From Litoditis marina (taxonomy: Eukaryota; Nematoda; Chromadorea; Rhabditida; Rhabditidae): a stretch of 64,000 nucleotides of DNA. The notes under the pieces are model-generated. The model was given only the letters and a program-made list of their open reading frames with translations. It was not told the DNA's origin and did no database searches. Below are positions 1 to 13,900 of this stretch, piece by piece; within the stretch, counting starts at the first letter, position 1; every line of letters starts with the position of its first letter. The position numbers were made by a program, and so were the translations under genes. The stretch spans positions 33,513,336 through 33,577,335 of the forward strand of contig OZ038433.1 in assembly GCA_964036275.1 (NCBI GenBank). The letters are read 5' to 3'.

Positions 1-9
1 TCATTTCAG

Positions 10-3000
10 ATACCGTATTCTACGAGAAAGTGGCGACATCGACACTTTCGGCAGTCTCAATCTGCCAGTTCTTCTCACCTTGATTGCTGTTTGGACATTG
101 ACAGCACTGACTCTAGTCAAAGGAGTGAAAGTCATTGGCAAGATCTCATACGTGACCGCTACTCTGCCGTATATTATCATTGGTACGCGAATACTCGAAT
201 AGAAACCAACCGATAACTCCTCGAGGCTTCAGAATGAGGCAACTAGTTTTGTTTGCCAAAACCAAGTGAATTCAAAACACGTAACTGATACTCCGGAAAC
301 TAGAATTGAACTAAAAAATAGAATGAAAGTGTTTTTTAGCCTTAACCAATATCATATGAGGCCATTAACTAGTTCTAGAGTTATAGCATATCCTAGAATA
401 CAACAGTAGTTGTTGAATTATGGGATGGTAGAAGCTATGTTTTTCAGGTATTCTTTTCGTGCGAGGAGTCACGTTGGAGGGAGCTTCGATCGGGCTCAAG
501 TACTATTTGTTTCAGCCTGATTTCAGCAAACTCGCACAGTTCAAAGTGAGGATTTTCGATTCGGAATCTATAACATTCAGGGTATTTATTATTCTCACCC
601 CTCCCCGAAATGTAGTGAGAGGTCTTCATTTCAGAGCGATAACCGTCTTTCTTTTCTAACGATATTTTCTTTCCCATTTTTCATTCCGGTTCATGCTTTT
701 TTCTTTTCTCTCTTATTCCGTCATTTTTTTTTCGAAGCAGTTCGTTTTCAGACATGGACGGCTGCGGCGAATCAGATGTGCTACTCGTTATCGATTGGGT
801 TCGGAGGTCTTCTCTCATTGTCCTCCTTCAATGATAAACATCACAACTGTTTCAGGGTAAGGTTCTAATCTTATTTCCGAACTCCCTGTTCATTCAAGAA
901 CAGTGATTTTCAATTTTTTGTAGTTGAACGAAACAAATACGTGCTCGAGTTCTCTTGAAAATACGACGACTGCAAACTAACATAATAAAAGTTATTGCAG
1001 TAACAAAAACACTCTTCCAAATTGAAGCGACATGTCTACAGGAAAGTTCATTTGCAGGATGCATTGCTTGTTGTGTTCTGCGACAGTTTCATGAGTGTTT
1101 TTGGCGGATGTGCCGTTTTCTCTATTCTCGGATTCCTATCTAAAAAGGCAGACCGTAACATCGAAGACTTGATCAAGTCAAGTAAGTTTCCGAGTCTCTC
1201 ATATTCATTTCGCACGGCAGTTTCCGTTTTTTCGGAGAATAATCTATGTCTTTTCTGTATATACTTCGGAAAGGTTCATTCAGAAAATTTTTTCACACGC
1301 CATAGTTGGACAATCCAAACCGTACCGTGAATGACTTGGAATGACATTCATCATGAGGCTGTTCAGTTACTCATGATCCGAAATTTCCTGTGAATCGAAT
1401 CGATGATTGTTCAAATATGTGAATGTTCTGTTTTCAAACGTATTTTTGTCCAGTTTCTCAGAAATATCATCTGTTTGTAACTTCAGAGGGTGGTCTCGCG
1501 TTCGTGGCCTATCCAGAGGCGATTGCCCTGATGCCGGCTTCTTTCGTTTGGAATTTTCTTCTTTTTCTCATGTTTATTCTACTCGGAGTCAGTAGTCAGT
1601 TCGGTAGGTTTCCTTGGATTGATCTTCATCGAAAACATTCTCATTCTAAATGTCCTACTAGCGGACTTAGTGTAAACCTGAGTAATACGCACCAGCGGTC
1701 GTTTATTACTTTTCAGCTGACAAGAAAATGTGTAGGTCACAGATAGGCTGGTCGCAAGCGCAACCGCGCTTTGTACAAACTTGAATAAACGCTGTACAAC
1801 GTTTAAATTGAATGATCCTATGGTGATTCAAAAGTTTTCAGGCTATACTCAGACGTTGGTGACAGCCGTATTAGATCAGTTCCCTCGTCTCAGACGACAT
1901 GAGCACATTGTGGCCGTCTGCGCCTGTTTTGTTTCGTTGACTGTCGGGCTCATTATGTGCTGGCAGGTAACTCCTACAGTATTATCACTTCCTATCCGTT
2001 TTTAGCACGTAAATGTTGTCAAGATGGTTAGAAATGTCCTCATTTGATTCCGATTCCCACCTCCAATCATTGTTCCCAAATATTTCTCTGTAGAAATGAT
2101 GTCTACTATACAGTTCAATCACTTGAAAACGAAGCACGATTGAGTCCTGACGACGATTTAACAGGATCGTGTTTCTAAACTACTGATTCAGCGTTTAACG
2201 TACAGTGCTGTGAGAAATGGGCATGTTTCAGAGTGGCACCTACTGGCAAAATCTGTTCGACAGCTCTATCGGTGGTACTACCGTTTTTGCGCTCGTCTTT
2301 CTCGAACTGCTTGTGGTGATTCATATATATGGTAAGTCTTCATCTATGAGTTATCTAAAGTGTCTCAATATAATATGATAACATTCATCCATTTGAAATG
2401 TATTCTTGAACAAGTGTAAATTACTTTCACAAGTGACAGTTCAAAAAACACAAAACGTTCATGACATTCGTCAACTTGCAGGTCTCCGTAACACACTCTA
2501 TGACATTCGCGATTGTATGGGAGGCGTGAAACACTGTTTCGGTCGAATTTTCGGCCCGTCCGGCTATTACTTTTCCGCCTGTTGGTATGTCGTGACACCA
2601 ATTACCGCCTTGGTGAGTTGGCACAACAAAGTTCGAGTATATCTATGAAGTAGTTAATGAATAGTATCGGGCTACTGCCACTGTTCTATAAAATTTCCAG
2701 AATTGTTTTCAAATTGTCACTTTTTTCGAGAACAGAAAAGGATATCAACGCCGCTGTGTTTGTAGTTCGAGCCCGTTTTATTTCAGTCAGTAAATTATGG
2801 CGTCTGTCGAGTTCAAACTACAACTCTGAGCATAGTTATTCCGTGTACGGAAGTGTAGTCACGGTCTACGCGACTATAGCATACTTCTACTACAAATGCG
2901 AGCTAACAATACAAAGAAATCAGACAGAGAAGTAATTTCTCAAGTTCATCTCGACAATACAATCTTTACCTGACAGTAAACTACTCATCATGAATGAAAT

Positions 3001-3192
3001 ATCGTGATTTATTCAGGTTCTGATAGGCGCTTCTCTAAAGACTCTTTTCGACCCTTCGGATAGTGCTAATCCCGCGTGGGCCAAGGTGTGATATAAGTAT
3101 TTACTTTTTTATTCTGGTTATTTTCACAAACTATCTGACATGAAGATTTTCAGGTGATCAGAAACCCAATTATGCTTTGTTAGGCTAGCTAG

Positions 3193-3283
<91 letters not shown>

Positions 3284-3852
3284 TAGATAACTAGTTTTGT
3301 TTATAATATCATTTCACAGGGCCTGGGCATTTTTATCCAATTCTGTCCTTTAATTTGTATTCCTGTCTTCGCGTTCTGGAACTTGTACGTCTTCAAAAAC
3401 AGCAAAGAAGTAAGTCATTTTTCGTAAAACAGCAAACTATTGTCCACACATTTCAAATATATTGTCGTTGACACTGTCAAATTGAGTACTTTTTTTGGCA
3501 TTTTGGACCTTATGAGAATTATAATGATTCATCGTTTTCATCATTAACTGTTACCTGTGGTTTTCAGGGTTGGAAAGAGGTGCTTCGGATTCAGCCAGAA
3601 TTGCCGTCATATGAACGACTAAGAGAGCATAATCACGACAGCAGAAAGGTTTGTCGTGCAGTTAACCAGAATTGCGCACACAATTTTGTTTTCTAAAAAC
3701 CCGCGGCAAAACCAACAGGGGTCAAAGGTCAAATCATGTGTCATTAACAGAAGAAGTTCTTCAGAACGATTAACGTTTTTTGCAGTTCTTCCGGTTCATT
3801 TCAGATTTGGGCAATGGAGGATGAGCCGTCGCGAATTGTCACGGCAATATAA
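10..3852 (+). CDS. SLC6-family Na+-dependent neurotransmitter/amino-acid symporter (SNF-like), 3' part
   Basis: Twelve exons in consistent phase: 10-182, 448-545, 752-856, 1058-1181, 1487-1603, 1842-1966, 2232-2331, 2482-2612, 3017-3085, 3320-3409, 3568-3648, 3805-3852 (TAA). They give the last 419 residues; the 5' part (TM1-3, with the Na1 site) precedes the window. Family hallmarks visible: [18 protein letters not shown] (TM4-5), RGVTLEGA, the TM6 segment [19 protein letters not shown] and [10 protein letters not shown] (TM7), [11 protein letters not shown] (TM8 entry), [16 protein letters not shown], and a final hydrophobic TM12. Members are 12-TM plasma-membrane carriers that couple substrate uptake to Na+ (often Cl-). 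Odd: at the TM8 Na2 site the usual LGxDSQF reads LGVSSQF, and the TM6 W-x-D/E-A motif reads WTAA. The short tail ends in IVTAI, a possible PDZ ligand. Substrate cannot be told. The exon starting at 1487 has the least certain boundary. Confidence 0.93.
3196..3281. repeat. (TA)n microsatellite in a symporter intron
   Basis: An uninterrupted run of about 43 TA units inside the intron between exons 3017-3085 and 3320-3409. It is likely to be length-polymorphic. Confidence 0.97.
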
Positions 3853-4945
3853 ATGAATGGATACTAAAGATTAAATTAGGAAACAACCGCATTCTGAAAC
3901 TTAACCAAATATGACTTCATCTCATTGAAACTTTAACCTTAGCCGTTTTCAATTTGATAACAGTATACGTCATCTAGTCCTACCTATTTGATGTAAACAG
4001 CATCAAACATGCATTCCCCCAGGTAATTGAGAAACTAGGTGAAAAAGTTGTATATAAAACTCTTCTCATACTTATCGCTACATTTGAAGTGATATACTTT
4101 GTGACTGTGGTCAAACGGGTGTCTTCATATTAGCTCCGGTGAATCCGTTCAAGGTTGGCAGATTGAAACGCTAATTTTCATAGTAAAAAGCACGTTATAG
4201 CGTGTACGTGTAGATAACCCTCTATTTGGACAAATGAAACATCATGAGCGTGCAAATTCGTTGTAATAGACTCGCATTCTGACCACCTACAACATGGAAA
4301 ACTATTTAAATTCATATTATTCTTTGAATGTACATTATTCTTGAACTGTGAATTATTCTATCGATATATTAGGTATTTGGATTTTTCTATTGTACAGCAT
4401 CAATTGTTAATGAATCGTATACTCGTCACCGGCAAAATTCAAAACTTTAATTTCAAAAATTCCATTATTCGGGTCCTGCACAGATTTTAAAATCATCAAA
4501 CATCCAAATGGAACAACGTGCTTGATTATAATAGCTTTATTCAAAAATAAATCTTTGATATCTTTTATAAATAAAGCGTTTTACGTCATTTCTAGCTTAA
4601 ACACAACACACATGTCAGAATAATGTTCGAGATAGTTTTGTCTTCAAAATATACACCCGAGAGACTGTAGATAACAAATAACGAGGCATGCAACACTATT
4701 CAACAAACATCACATTTGAATTGAGCTAGTTTCAAACTACAAAATACTATTTGTAGTGGAGTACAAATTACATATTGGAGAATATCAGGCACACAATATA
4801 TGATTTTGTAGGGAATTCATAATGATTGCTAAATCATTGGGTTATGCTGGTTTCCCTTCATTTCAATGGGATTCATCAGAAAAAAATTTGAGAAAATTCA
4901 AATTTGTAGGAAACACAATATTCCTATGGAAATGGCAAGAGATAA
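3853..4945. other. Convergent intergenic region
   Basis: AT-rich 3' flanks of the symporter (+) and the RIPOR-like gene (-). I see no ORF or repeat of note here apart from the polyadenylation-signal cluster near 4537-4575. Confidence 0.6.
4537..4575. terminator. Back-to-back polyadenylation signals
   Basis: TTTATT at 4537-4542 is AATAAA on the - strand, about 400 nt past the RIPOR-like stop. AATAAA on the + strand occurs at about 4548 and 4570, about 700 nt past the symporter stop. Signals for both convergent genes therefore lie within 40 bp, and the 3' UTRs may overlap. This is inferred from hexamers only. Confidence 0.45.
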
Positions 4946-7900
4946 TCAGATTCGCGTAATTTCGTCCAGATTCAAACGCGAGCTGCGCTGATTGGGAGCA
5001 ATTGACTGTAGAAGGCGAGCCGCCTCGCGTTGCACGTCAATGGAGGCATCGCAGTCGACCACGTGGGCCACCTGTTTGGCTATACGGCTGTTCTGAGAAA
5101 CACATTATTTATAGCAAAAGGTGAATAAACTTCTTGAAATCACAACGTGAAACAATGCGTTCCTGTAGTTTTTTTTTCTCTGTTGAATTCCCCAATCAAA
5201 ACGCATGTGTAAATGAGAAGTGTACATTGCGGTGTATTGAAAATTGAGCCAAAAATAACTCATCATCCCAAAACTTTAGTGAATATGAGCATTTTAGTAG
5301 TGGCAATGCCTTTTTTCTCACAAATTCACAAACAATAAATAGATGAAAGATAATCTATGAGAACCCACATTCAACACTCCGAGGGCACGTATGGCTCCTA
5401 TGCGTGCTTCGATAGTTTCAGCTTCTAACAAACACAGATAGGAGGAAAGGAGGTCGGACAGCAAATGACCACGGGCCGATCGGAGGTATCGCTCTAGAAA
5501 TAAATATATCATATAGTCGTTGCCAACGGAAAAGGGGCAGGGTACTGTATATCTCACTTTCCGCTGTGTGCGCACACCCGTCTTCGATTCCAAAGCTCGA
5601 CCGTTATGTGCTCTAAGAGCGCAGTGGTTCGATTCTGGGAAGAGCCCAAAATGTATTCATTTGGCACCCACTATATTATGATGTTTTAACTGAAATATAA
5701 ATAATTTCATATTTCGCGTGAAATATGAAATTGAAATTTGAAAACTACGATAGCTGAATGTCTCTGTACGTTAGCAGTCAAGATGTTCGTTTCATACAAT
5801 ATTTAGTTTTTCGATTGAGCTCATGTGCTTCAACCTTCGAATCCTGACAGAGAGAGTTCAACATATAGAGGGGGGGGGTGAAGGGTGACGGAGGGAGAGA
5901 GAGAGTTACCGGTAAATAACCGACCGATCGTGTTTTTGTTCATGGGCTCGTCGTGTGTCAGCAGAATAGCCAAATGTTTCAGAGTATCCAAGGGTGGTAC
6001 AATGGGAACATTGGATAGTCTCTCCACCACCTGAACCACCTTAGATGGCTGTCTCGTGTCCAATTGGGAGATCATGTAGGCTGAAAATATAAATGTAAAC
6101 TTACTTGAAGTTATCACGAATGATGCATGCAATCTCGCTTTGAAATAAACCACAACAGTTTTGCGATTATTCACACGAACTGTTTTGAACTACCTTACTT
6201 GTACACACTTGAAGTACACGTTTTATAGTTTGAAATTTTTTATCCAGTTTCATGCAGAGCTCCTTACCTCAAACTAAAAGTGTTTTTTTTTTCTGATTAC
6301 GTAAATTCTCTTGCTCCGACTACAAAGACTACAAACCTAAGTTCAATAACTTACTATCATGCCCCATGTTTTCAATATAAGACGCGAAATGCCGTCCCTT
6401 GAAGACAGAGACAAAATGGAAAAGAGTGACGTGGTGATCTTCTTCTTGTACACTGTCCGAAAGGAGTCGGAGAATAGCATCGGCCACTGAATAGACATGT
6501 TTTCCTGCATTCCAAATGGTATTTCGTTTTTATTTTTTTTTTTGTGTTTGGTGCTGTACGAGCCGCCACATCCTAAAACTACGTTAGTTCAAAACCAAAC
6601 TGATTGACGTTCAACTGCACTTTTGCAAACTTGAAATTAATAAAAAACTAGTGATAGCTATTTTAAACTTGAATTAGATTGGTTCTTCTCGAATAAGGTA
6701 AACCAACGAAAAGTCTGCACAAAACTTACCTTTGCTGACAAGATGCGGGTAGTTGTTCTCGACAATATGGGCGATGTTCAACCTAATTTGGCTTCTGAGC
6801 TCGTCTTTCGGTACGACTAGCATCGCGTCCAAGGGATAACACGTCGACAGCCAGATCTCCTGCAGCTCAGCGTCCGCCCCGATATCGGACAGAACTGAAA
6901 CACAATTTAGATTAGGTTATTTTATTTGAACAGAATATAATTGTGTCACTAGGACGTTTGTATGGTGGTATGATTAGGTTAATGTGCTCAGTAAGAGATG
7001 TACTCAAAACCGTTTCGACCCTGATTCAAGACGGTTTTGGTTTTCTCAGATGGTTGGGTCATCATCAGTTGAACCCCTCTGAAAAAATTTAAACAGGACG
7101 AAAAAACTTACTGACCGTCTTCAAGCGGAGCTTCTTCTCTTACTGAACACATTAACCTAATCATAAAACACAATTGTTTGCTATCAATCAATAACACAAT
7201 TCTTGCTGAAAATATGAGTAGAACAATTACGTCATACGAAGCAATATGGTAAAATGTATACGTTTTGTCGATTTTCATCTTGAGGGAAATTTCGAAATTC
7301 GCCATATTTTGTGCTAGATGGATTAATGGAGTCAGAATACTCATTGTAAAAACACTGTTCGTTCAGAAAACTCCTGTATAAGGTAAATGAAAAGGTACCA
7401 TTGGATAGATTGGGAATCGCGGGAACAGTTCGGTACAGCTGGATCAGATCATCCAGTGTCACAGTCTCCAATTCGAGTCTTTTCAACATTTCCGTCGAGC
7501 GGTATACCAACGGACTGCTGGGACCGATTTCTTCGAGAACCTGAAAAACGAATTTCTTATCTTGCTTTCCCGATAGTTATTACAAAACATTACTCTTCGA
7601 GAGTTCCACTATCTGAACCACTACGTTAATTCGCTCTGTAGCAGAAAGTTATGATCAACTCTCCCAACGTAACTACGTGTGTACGTTCATCCAAAAGAAG
7701 TCGAAAGGGATGTTCAAAGAGCTTGACAGAACATACACTTCAATGTTCTATGACAAATGGAATGAAAAATAAAATTTGACAATTCTTCGAAGGCAACACA
7801 TTTGTTATGGATCACCTTCAGGCAATTCGATATTCGGTTCAGGTGGTACCGGAGACAGATGTCTATCTCGTGGTTTCCGGTGGCGGTTCCTTTGCTACTC

Positions 7901-10900
7901 TCATCGGGCGATTCCCAGAAGCGGTCCGAGTCCAAGTACATTCGTTCCATCTCGTTACAGTCTAACTGCGCTCCGAACGACTTGCGACGCTCTTTTAACT
8001 GAAAAAGAACACTTCTTGAAAAACAGCCGATTTCAATTTATGCAAAGTGGCCTACATATGTCTTTGGTATTGTCGCACATTGATTCACGAGAAAACAACA
8101 TCATTCAATGTTTTGCTAGTTACAAAGGCTGTTTGGATCAAAAGTTGAAACAAGTTAGAAACCGAACGTGAGGAAATTAATTATTTCTCAATGAATCTCT
8201 TACACGGGCTCTACCATTGTTCATAGAATAGTACGCTTTCTTTGAGTTGCTCTTGAGCAGAAACGTTCTCATGAGTTTCTGACGGACTATCTCACCTGTC
8301 TGAATCGTCTTCCCTCCTTTCTACCACCACTCTCTCCATATCGTTTTCGCATTCCCTCATTGATATACGGAGAATAATGCTGTCGCAATGAGTCAATTCC
8401 ACTGTCGTTCTCAGAACTAGAAACAAAGTTGCTACATTGTGTTCATACATTCATTGACTTTATCTTACATAATTATTTAAACCTATCAGAACCATTAAAT
8501 TTTTACAGACCCGAATACAACTCAGAATCGCGTTGTGATTTGTTAGTGGTTGGTCTGTGACTAGTATTCTAACTGAATCTATATAGATGGAAACCATTGT
8601 CTAAAAACGAATTCAATTTTTTCACCGAATAACTCAAATAAGTGAATAAGAAGTTGACTGACTGAAGATCGCCGGACATAAGTACATTGTCGTCCAGTTC
8701 ATCGCTGGCGGTGCTGGGAGTCTTGGTGGATGAAGAACGAGGGCGGGGAGAGCTATTCGACTGGTTACCGCGGTTCTGAAATAACGCTCTGACAATTTTC
8801 TTCATTACCTGTAATTTTCTATATTACCTGTAAAAAGACTACCGGTCCGGTGATAGCCTCAGTTTAACGAAAATGACCAACATGAACACATTATCATTAA
8901 CATGAAGACGTCAATTACATTACTTGTTGTCAATATTTTCGTACCGCATATAAAACAGTGCGGAACACACATATAATATTTTTCATTGAATTGGGACAAT
9001 AAAAAAACGTGATTCAAGTTCTCAAACTGTAATTTTATTTGAGAAAATGCATGCTGTGAACCGCATTTAATCTGCACTTTTTGTCATACGGAGGTAAAAA
9101 CACAAGCCACATTTGGTACACAACCATAATGTCTTTGCTCACTTGTAGCCTCTACGGGTTTTCTGTCATTCATGCAGGACCAGAACTGTAATTTTATTTG
9201 AGAAAATGCATGCTGTGAACAGCATTTAATCTGCACTTTTTGTCATACGGAGGTAAAAACACAAGCCACATTTGGTACACAACCATAATGTCTTTGCTCA
9301 CTTGTAGCCTCTACGGGTTTTCTGTCATTCATGCAGGACCAGAAGTGTGGGTTGGAACAAAACCAGGCTTTTACTAACCCTGAGTACAGTCTGCCATTCC
9401 TTCAAATAGTCGACTAGGGCCTGAAGTTCGGGATATATTTCCGAGGTGAGACAGTCTGCCCGCGGCATGATGTCATCTATGGAATCCAGAATCTCAGCCA
9501 GAACGGCTGATCGATCCGATGAGGTCTCGGAGGGAGGTCCACTGCTGCCAAATCTGAACCAAACGGATTTTGAATAATCAATATTTTTTCCAAAAAAGTT
9601 GTGGTCTTTGCTTACAATTTTTTTAGAAACTTTTTTTGATTATTCAAAATCTCGGTGGATCCATAACTTGGTTGGTATTCTTCTTTTTTATCCTACGCCT
9701 ATCAATGTGTGAGGGAATTATTAAACTGACAAAATCGTGAAAACTTCAGCGGATCAATAACGAAATTGATAGGAAACTATGTAACTATCAGACCTACAAT
9801 TCAGAACTCGAAGCCGTCCTAAACCGTGTCGAAAACTCTGAAAAACTGACTTCTGATTGAATGCTCGGATGCTAGCCGGACTGTCGTTGGGGGCTGCATT
9901 CAGATGAGCCATGCTCATGCTCCTTCGCTCGTTCATCGTCGGAGAAGTGCTGCGGGCGTCGCGAGCTTTTTTCCTCAGATCCAGAGTTGACATCTGAGAT
10001 TGATTCGGAATTTTTCATAAATTGAAATTATACTCATTTGGTATCCGTTTGCGAAAAAATGTCAAATGGTATAAAAATAAATGAACTGTTTTGCAAATAA
10101 ACTTCAAAAGTTTTCATGTAGTTTTCCAATCAATTCACATTTTTTTCAAAAACCTACCGATTCAACAGTAGGAATCGTTTTGCTAACATCTTGGTAGATG
10201 GAATCCAGAAGATTCGATGATGATCGCCATTGCTCTTTCATCGCAACTCTGAAACTAAATCGAGTCAGAACTTCCAGTAAAGTGGTTCAATTTTTTTCGA
10301 CTCTGTTTCAAATGTTTCAAATGTTTCAAGGAATGTTTCAGATGATAGTCGTCGCTCACAAAACGCCTAAATATACTGTAAATTGTTTTCCTGGTTCCCT
10401 TAGATAAACTAACCTGGCAGCGGAACCCCTTTTCTTCTCTCGTAGAACCACCCGTGGTTTTCGTTCCATCGTGTCTGTTGAGTTCATTTTTGGGGCCAAC
10501 GGCGGTCGCGAAGAGGTCTTAGACGCCAATAGGGGACTGCAAGTAAGGAAACTTCAGTCGTGTTGATGTCATTCATGTTTTTTTATTAAATAAAAGTGTT
10601 GTTCGTGATAGATATCGAATAGCACGGTGCACAAAACTTATTCGCTCACGACCATCAGCTACATCATTTTCGATTCAAGATTTTACTTGCTTCTATAACT
10701 GGAATAAACAACGGTAAACAGTTATCGATATCAGTTATGTCCACTTTCACAAAAAATCCTTCAGATTATTCAAGTTATATATTTTTTTAAACGTACACCC
10801 ATGTGACGACCATTTGTAGTTTGATCGTTCCCAGGCTGTTCAGACTCATTGTGACCAGCTGAGGCTGGGAGGAGAACAGATCAAAAGGCTCGAACGCCCG

Positions 10901-13900
10901 CTCACTCAATGCTTTCGTCTTGAAAAATGACACTTCCGAGACCTAGAAAACCGAAAATTCATATAATTTGATTTCAACGACCTACGATCAACAACAACTG
11001 AGTTTTGCCGACATTGATAGAGAATGCACGCATTTTTACACTAGGTTACACAATTGCAGAAACTTGAGAAACTACTATTCCCTACTTTATCACAGTAGGA
11101 CTGTTGGTATGCTCAGAATTTGATCTGGGAAAATAACTCAATCCTAATGTGTCAGTCTACGATAGATTAAAACAGTTGTTTGTTTCAACAATACACATTC
11201 ATCATCCAATCAACATTGAATGTTTTCTCCCCTCCAGTTTGTATGTTCTTCTTTGATACTAACAGAGGTTGACAAGCTGTTCCTCGTATCGCCGCGGAGT
11301 CGTTATCCAGCTTAGACACCGCAATTGTACCGATGAAACATGCTTTTGCAAGTTTCATTCCAAGAAAACAGTTAATCGCAGACCTTAACGTCGATTGTGG
11401 AATCTGGTTGGCACACCAGAATAGCCTGACTCTTTTCCCATTTCTGCGAACGATCCGACTGAGTTTTGCCCCTAAAATGAGGATTAAAAACTGACCAAAA
11501 ACAGAAAACGCAGTCAAATGGCCATGTGAAAAGATAGGAAAAAAAGAGTGCTTAGAAGTATTGCTTCCATAACACACTTCATAGATGATTAAACAATAAC
11601 TAGGAACTTTTCGCAGTCACACATTAATCCAGCGACTAAGTTGAGAGTTGGGAAATAGAATAGTGAGTTTTGAAGATGATTGCTGTTAGACTCAGAATGC
11701 AAACTGTTACTCACTTTGTCTTCCATTTTTGACCTCCATGTCGCACTTGTACCTCAAATACATCTCCCGGCGACATTCTCGCGAAACCCACTATGGCTGA
11801 AACATACATTATTTTGCAGACCAGTGACACAACTATCAGCCAGATGGCTGAAATACCCGGGAAAAAAAACTTTCGTTATAAAACGTCCCATCATAAAACT
11901 GTGAACTACCAAACTAAACTCCGTGGTGTGAGTCTTTAACACCCATTTAAGCTAACTATAGTTCTTGTCATTCCTTTGTAAACTCGTGCTGCGAACAGTT
12001 ATTGTTTCCAAAGATGGGTTTCTCGCAAGAAATGAACTAGTATAATGAAGTTATTATTGTAGGTGTTCACGTACGTATGAATGAGTGTATGACTCCTACC
12101 TTTCACTTCGACCACCATCCGGCCCATCATGCTTTGTAGTTCCATCTCAATTGCCTGGGTGCCTCTGTCTATCGTTGGCTTTCCACTTAGAGCCGCCCGC
12201 AGATCCGTGATAGAAGAGGAACGAGCTGCAAATTGAAACATTAAAATTATTTTTGTCTAAAACACAGATGAAACGCTCGAACTCTGACTACATTATGTTT
12301 GTCTTATTTCAGAGTTAGTTTGGTCTTCAGCATTGAAAGTAAGGCGCGACCATCACAGTAAGTACATTTCTACGCAAATTGGTTTCGTCTGGATGCAAAC
12401 AATTTTCTTACAAAATTCAACAATTTATTGAAAAACAGTCAGTAAGAAAAAACACTCAACAAGCGGAATAGAAATTGAACATTATATATGTGTCGTATTC
12501 GTTCTTCGCTGTACGATGCCTTATAAAAATTGATAGGTCGTTCAGAGAGTCTGGGTATTCACAGTGGTAAAAGGGTTTTAGGGAGAAAGTTCGGAAAAAT
12601 CAGAATCGGCGGAGGTCGTTTCGATCCAGAACGAAGACCGAGGAAGAAAGACTTAATTGAAAGGCCGCGCAAGCATTAAAAAAGAGTTCACTCTTACGTG
12701 TCTCGCAAATGTGTCTAGCAAATTCATTTAGCAAACCGAAACAATTTGATCAATCCCATTTCTCGTAGGTTATTTTTGGAGGTCACTAACCGTTTCACTT
12801 CACTTTTTCAGGGTGAAATTCAAAACTGATTGATAGAAAAAACCTGATCGTGAGGAATCATACTTTGTTGATGTTAGCGGTGGGGTTATCTCACAGGAGC
12901 AAAGGTGTCGAGCGAGTGCTTAGAGAAAAGACAAACATCTACAGGGTCATCTAACAATACATTGAATACACAGAAAGAAGACGCTTTTTGCGAGCAAATA
13001 CAATTCTGGCTCCTGGTTGGGAAAGCATGAACTCACCGCGTACCATAACATGAGCATACTACAAGTATTTATCAAGAATCAAAGCAGATCTATTGAATAA
13101 TTAATAGAAACTTTCTCTTTGGAACCATGTAAAGTACATACAGAGTAGTTATGCGTGTCGAATTCAACAATATATAGGAAGGTAACAAATTCTTCAAAAC
13201 CAATCACTTTTGTATAGAAGAGACATAGTTGTCGGCTTAAACTACACACTGAACGAACAGGAAAATACTAATCCGCCGCGCGATCACAAAAACAAAAGCG
13301 CACATAATATAAACAACACTCAAAAACTCACATTTCATCGAATTGTAGCAGCCCGATCGATATTTTTCGAATAGTTTCGTCAGTCGTTGATTGTGAGATT
13401 CGTAAAGAATAAGATTCTCTTCAGCGAGAAGTAGTTCCTGCAAACATGTTTTAATTGACGACAATTCCAGGGAGGAAGTGAAGCATGTACAGTTTTTGTC
13501 AAACGTATGGCGGTCGCATTGTGTGGGTCTAAATTTATGCATTGTATGAACCACATTTTGAGTCTGGATGCTATAAACTATATTTTCACAATAGATTTGA
13601 CCCACCGTAATATAATCTTCTTCGTTACTTTGCACTCGGAGATTCAAAAAGGAATCTGTGCTTTTTCTAAGTTTTACTTTTGTTCAGTTTGAAGGTCTTA
13701 TGAAGAACGTGAAGTAGTATAATAAAGAAAATAATGAAATAATATGTTCCGAAGTAGTTATCACCAACCCTATTGATTTCCTCCAACTGTTCGTCTTCGG
13801 CGGTTTCCCGTTCATTGCGAAGACGTCGCAATTCAGATGAGAAGTGAATTATGAAGGATCTGGGAAAAACAACATTATCCAACAATATTCGAATGAATAA

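Noticed and set aside
2657..2935. 92-codon ORF between symporter exons
   Set aside because: The flanking exons 2482-2612 and 3017-3085 join directly in phase and complete TM11, so this is intron.
11185..11577. 130-codon - strand ORF
   Set aside because: It overlaps the real RIPOR exon 11471-11384 in a different frame.
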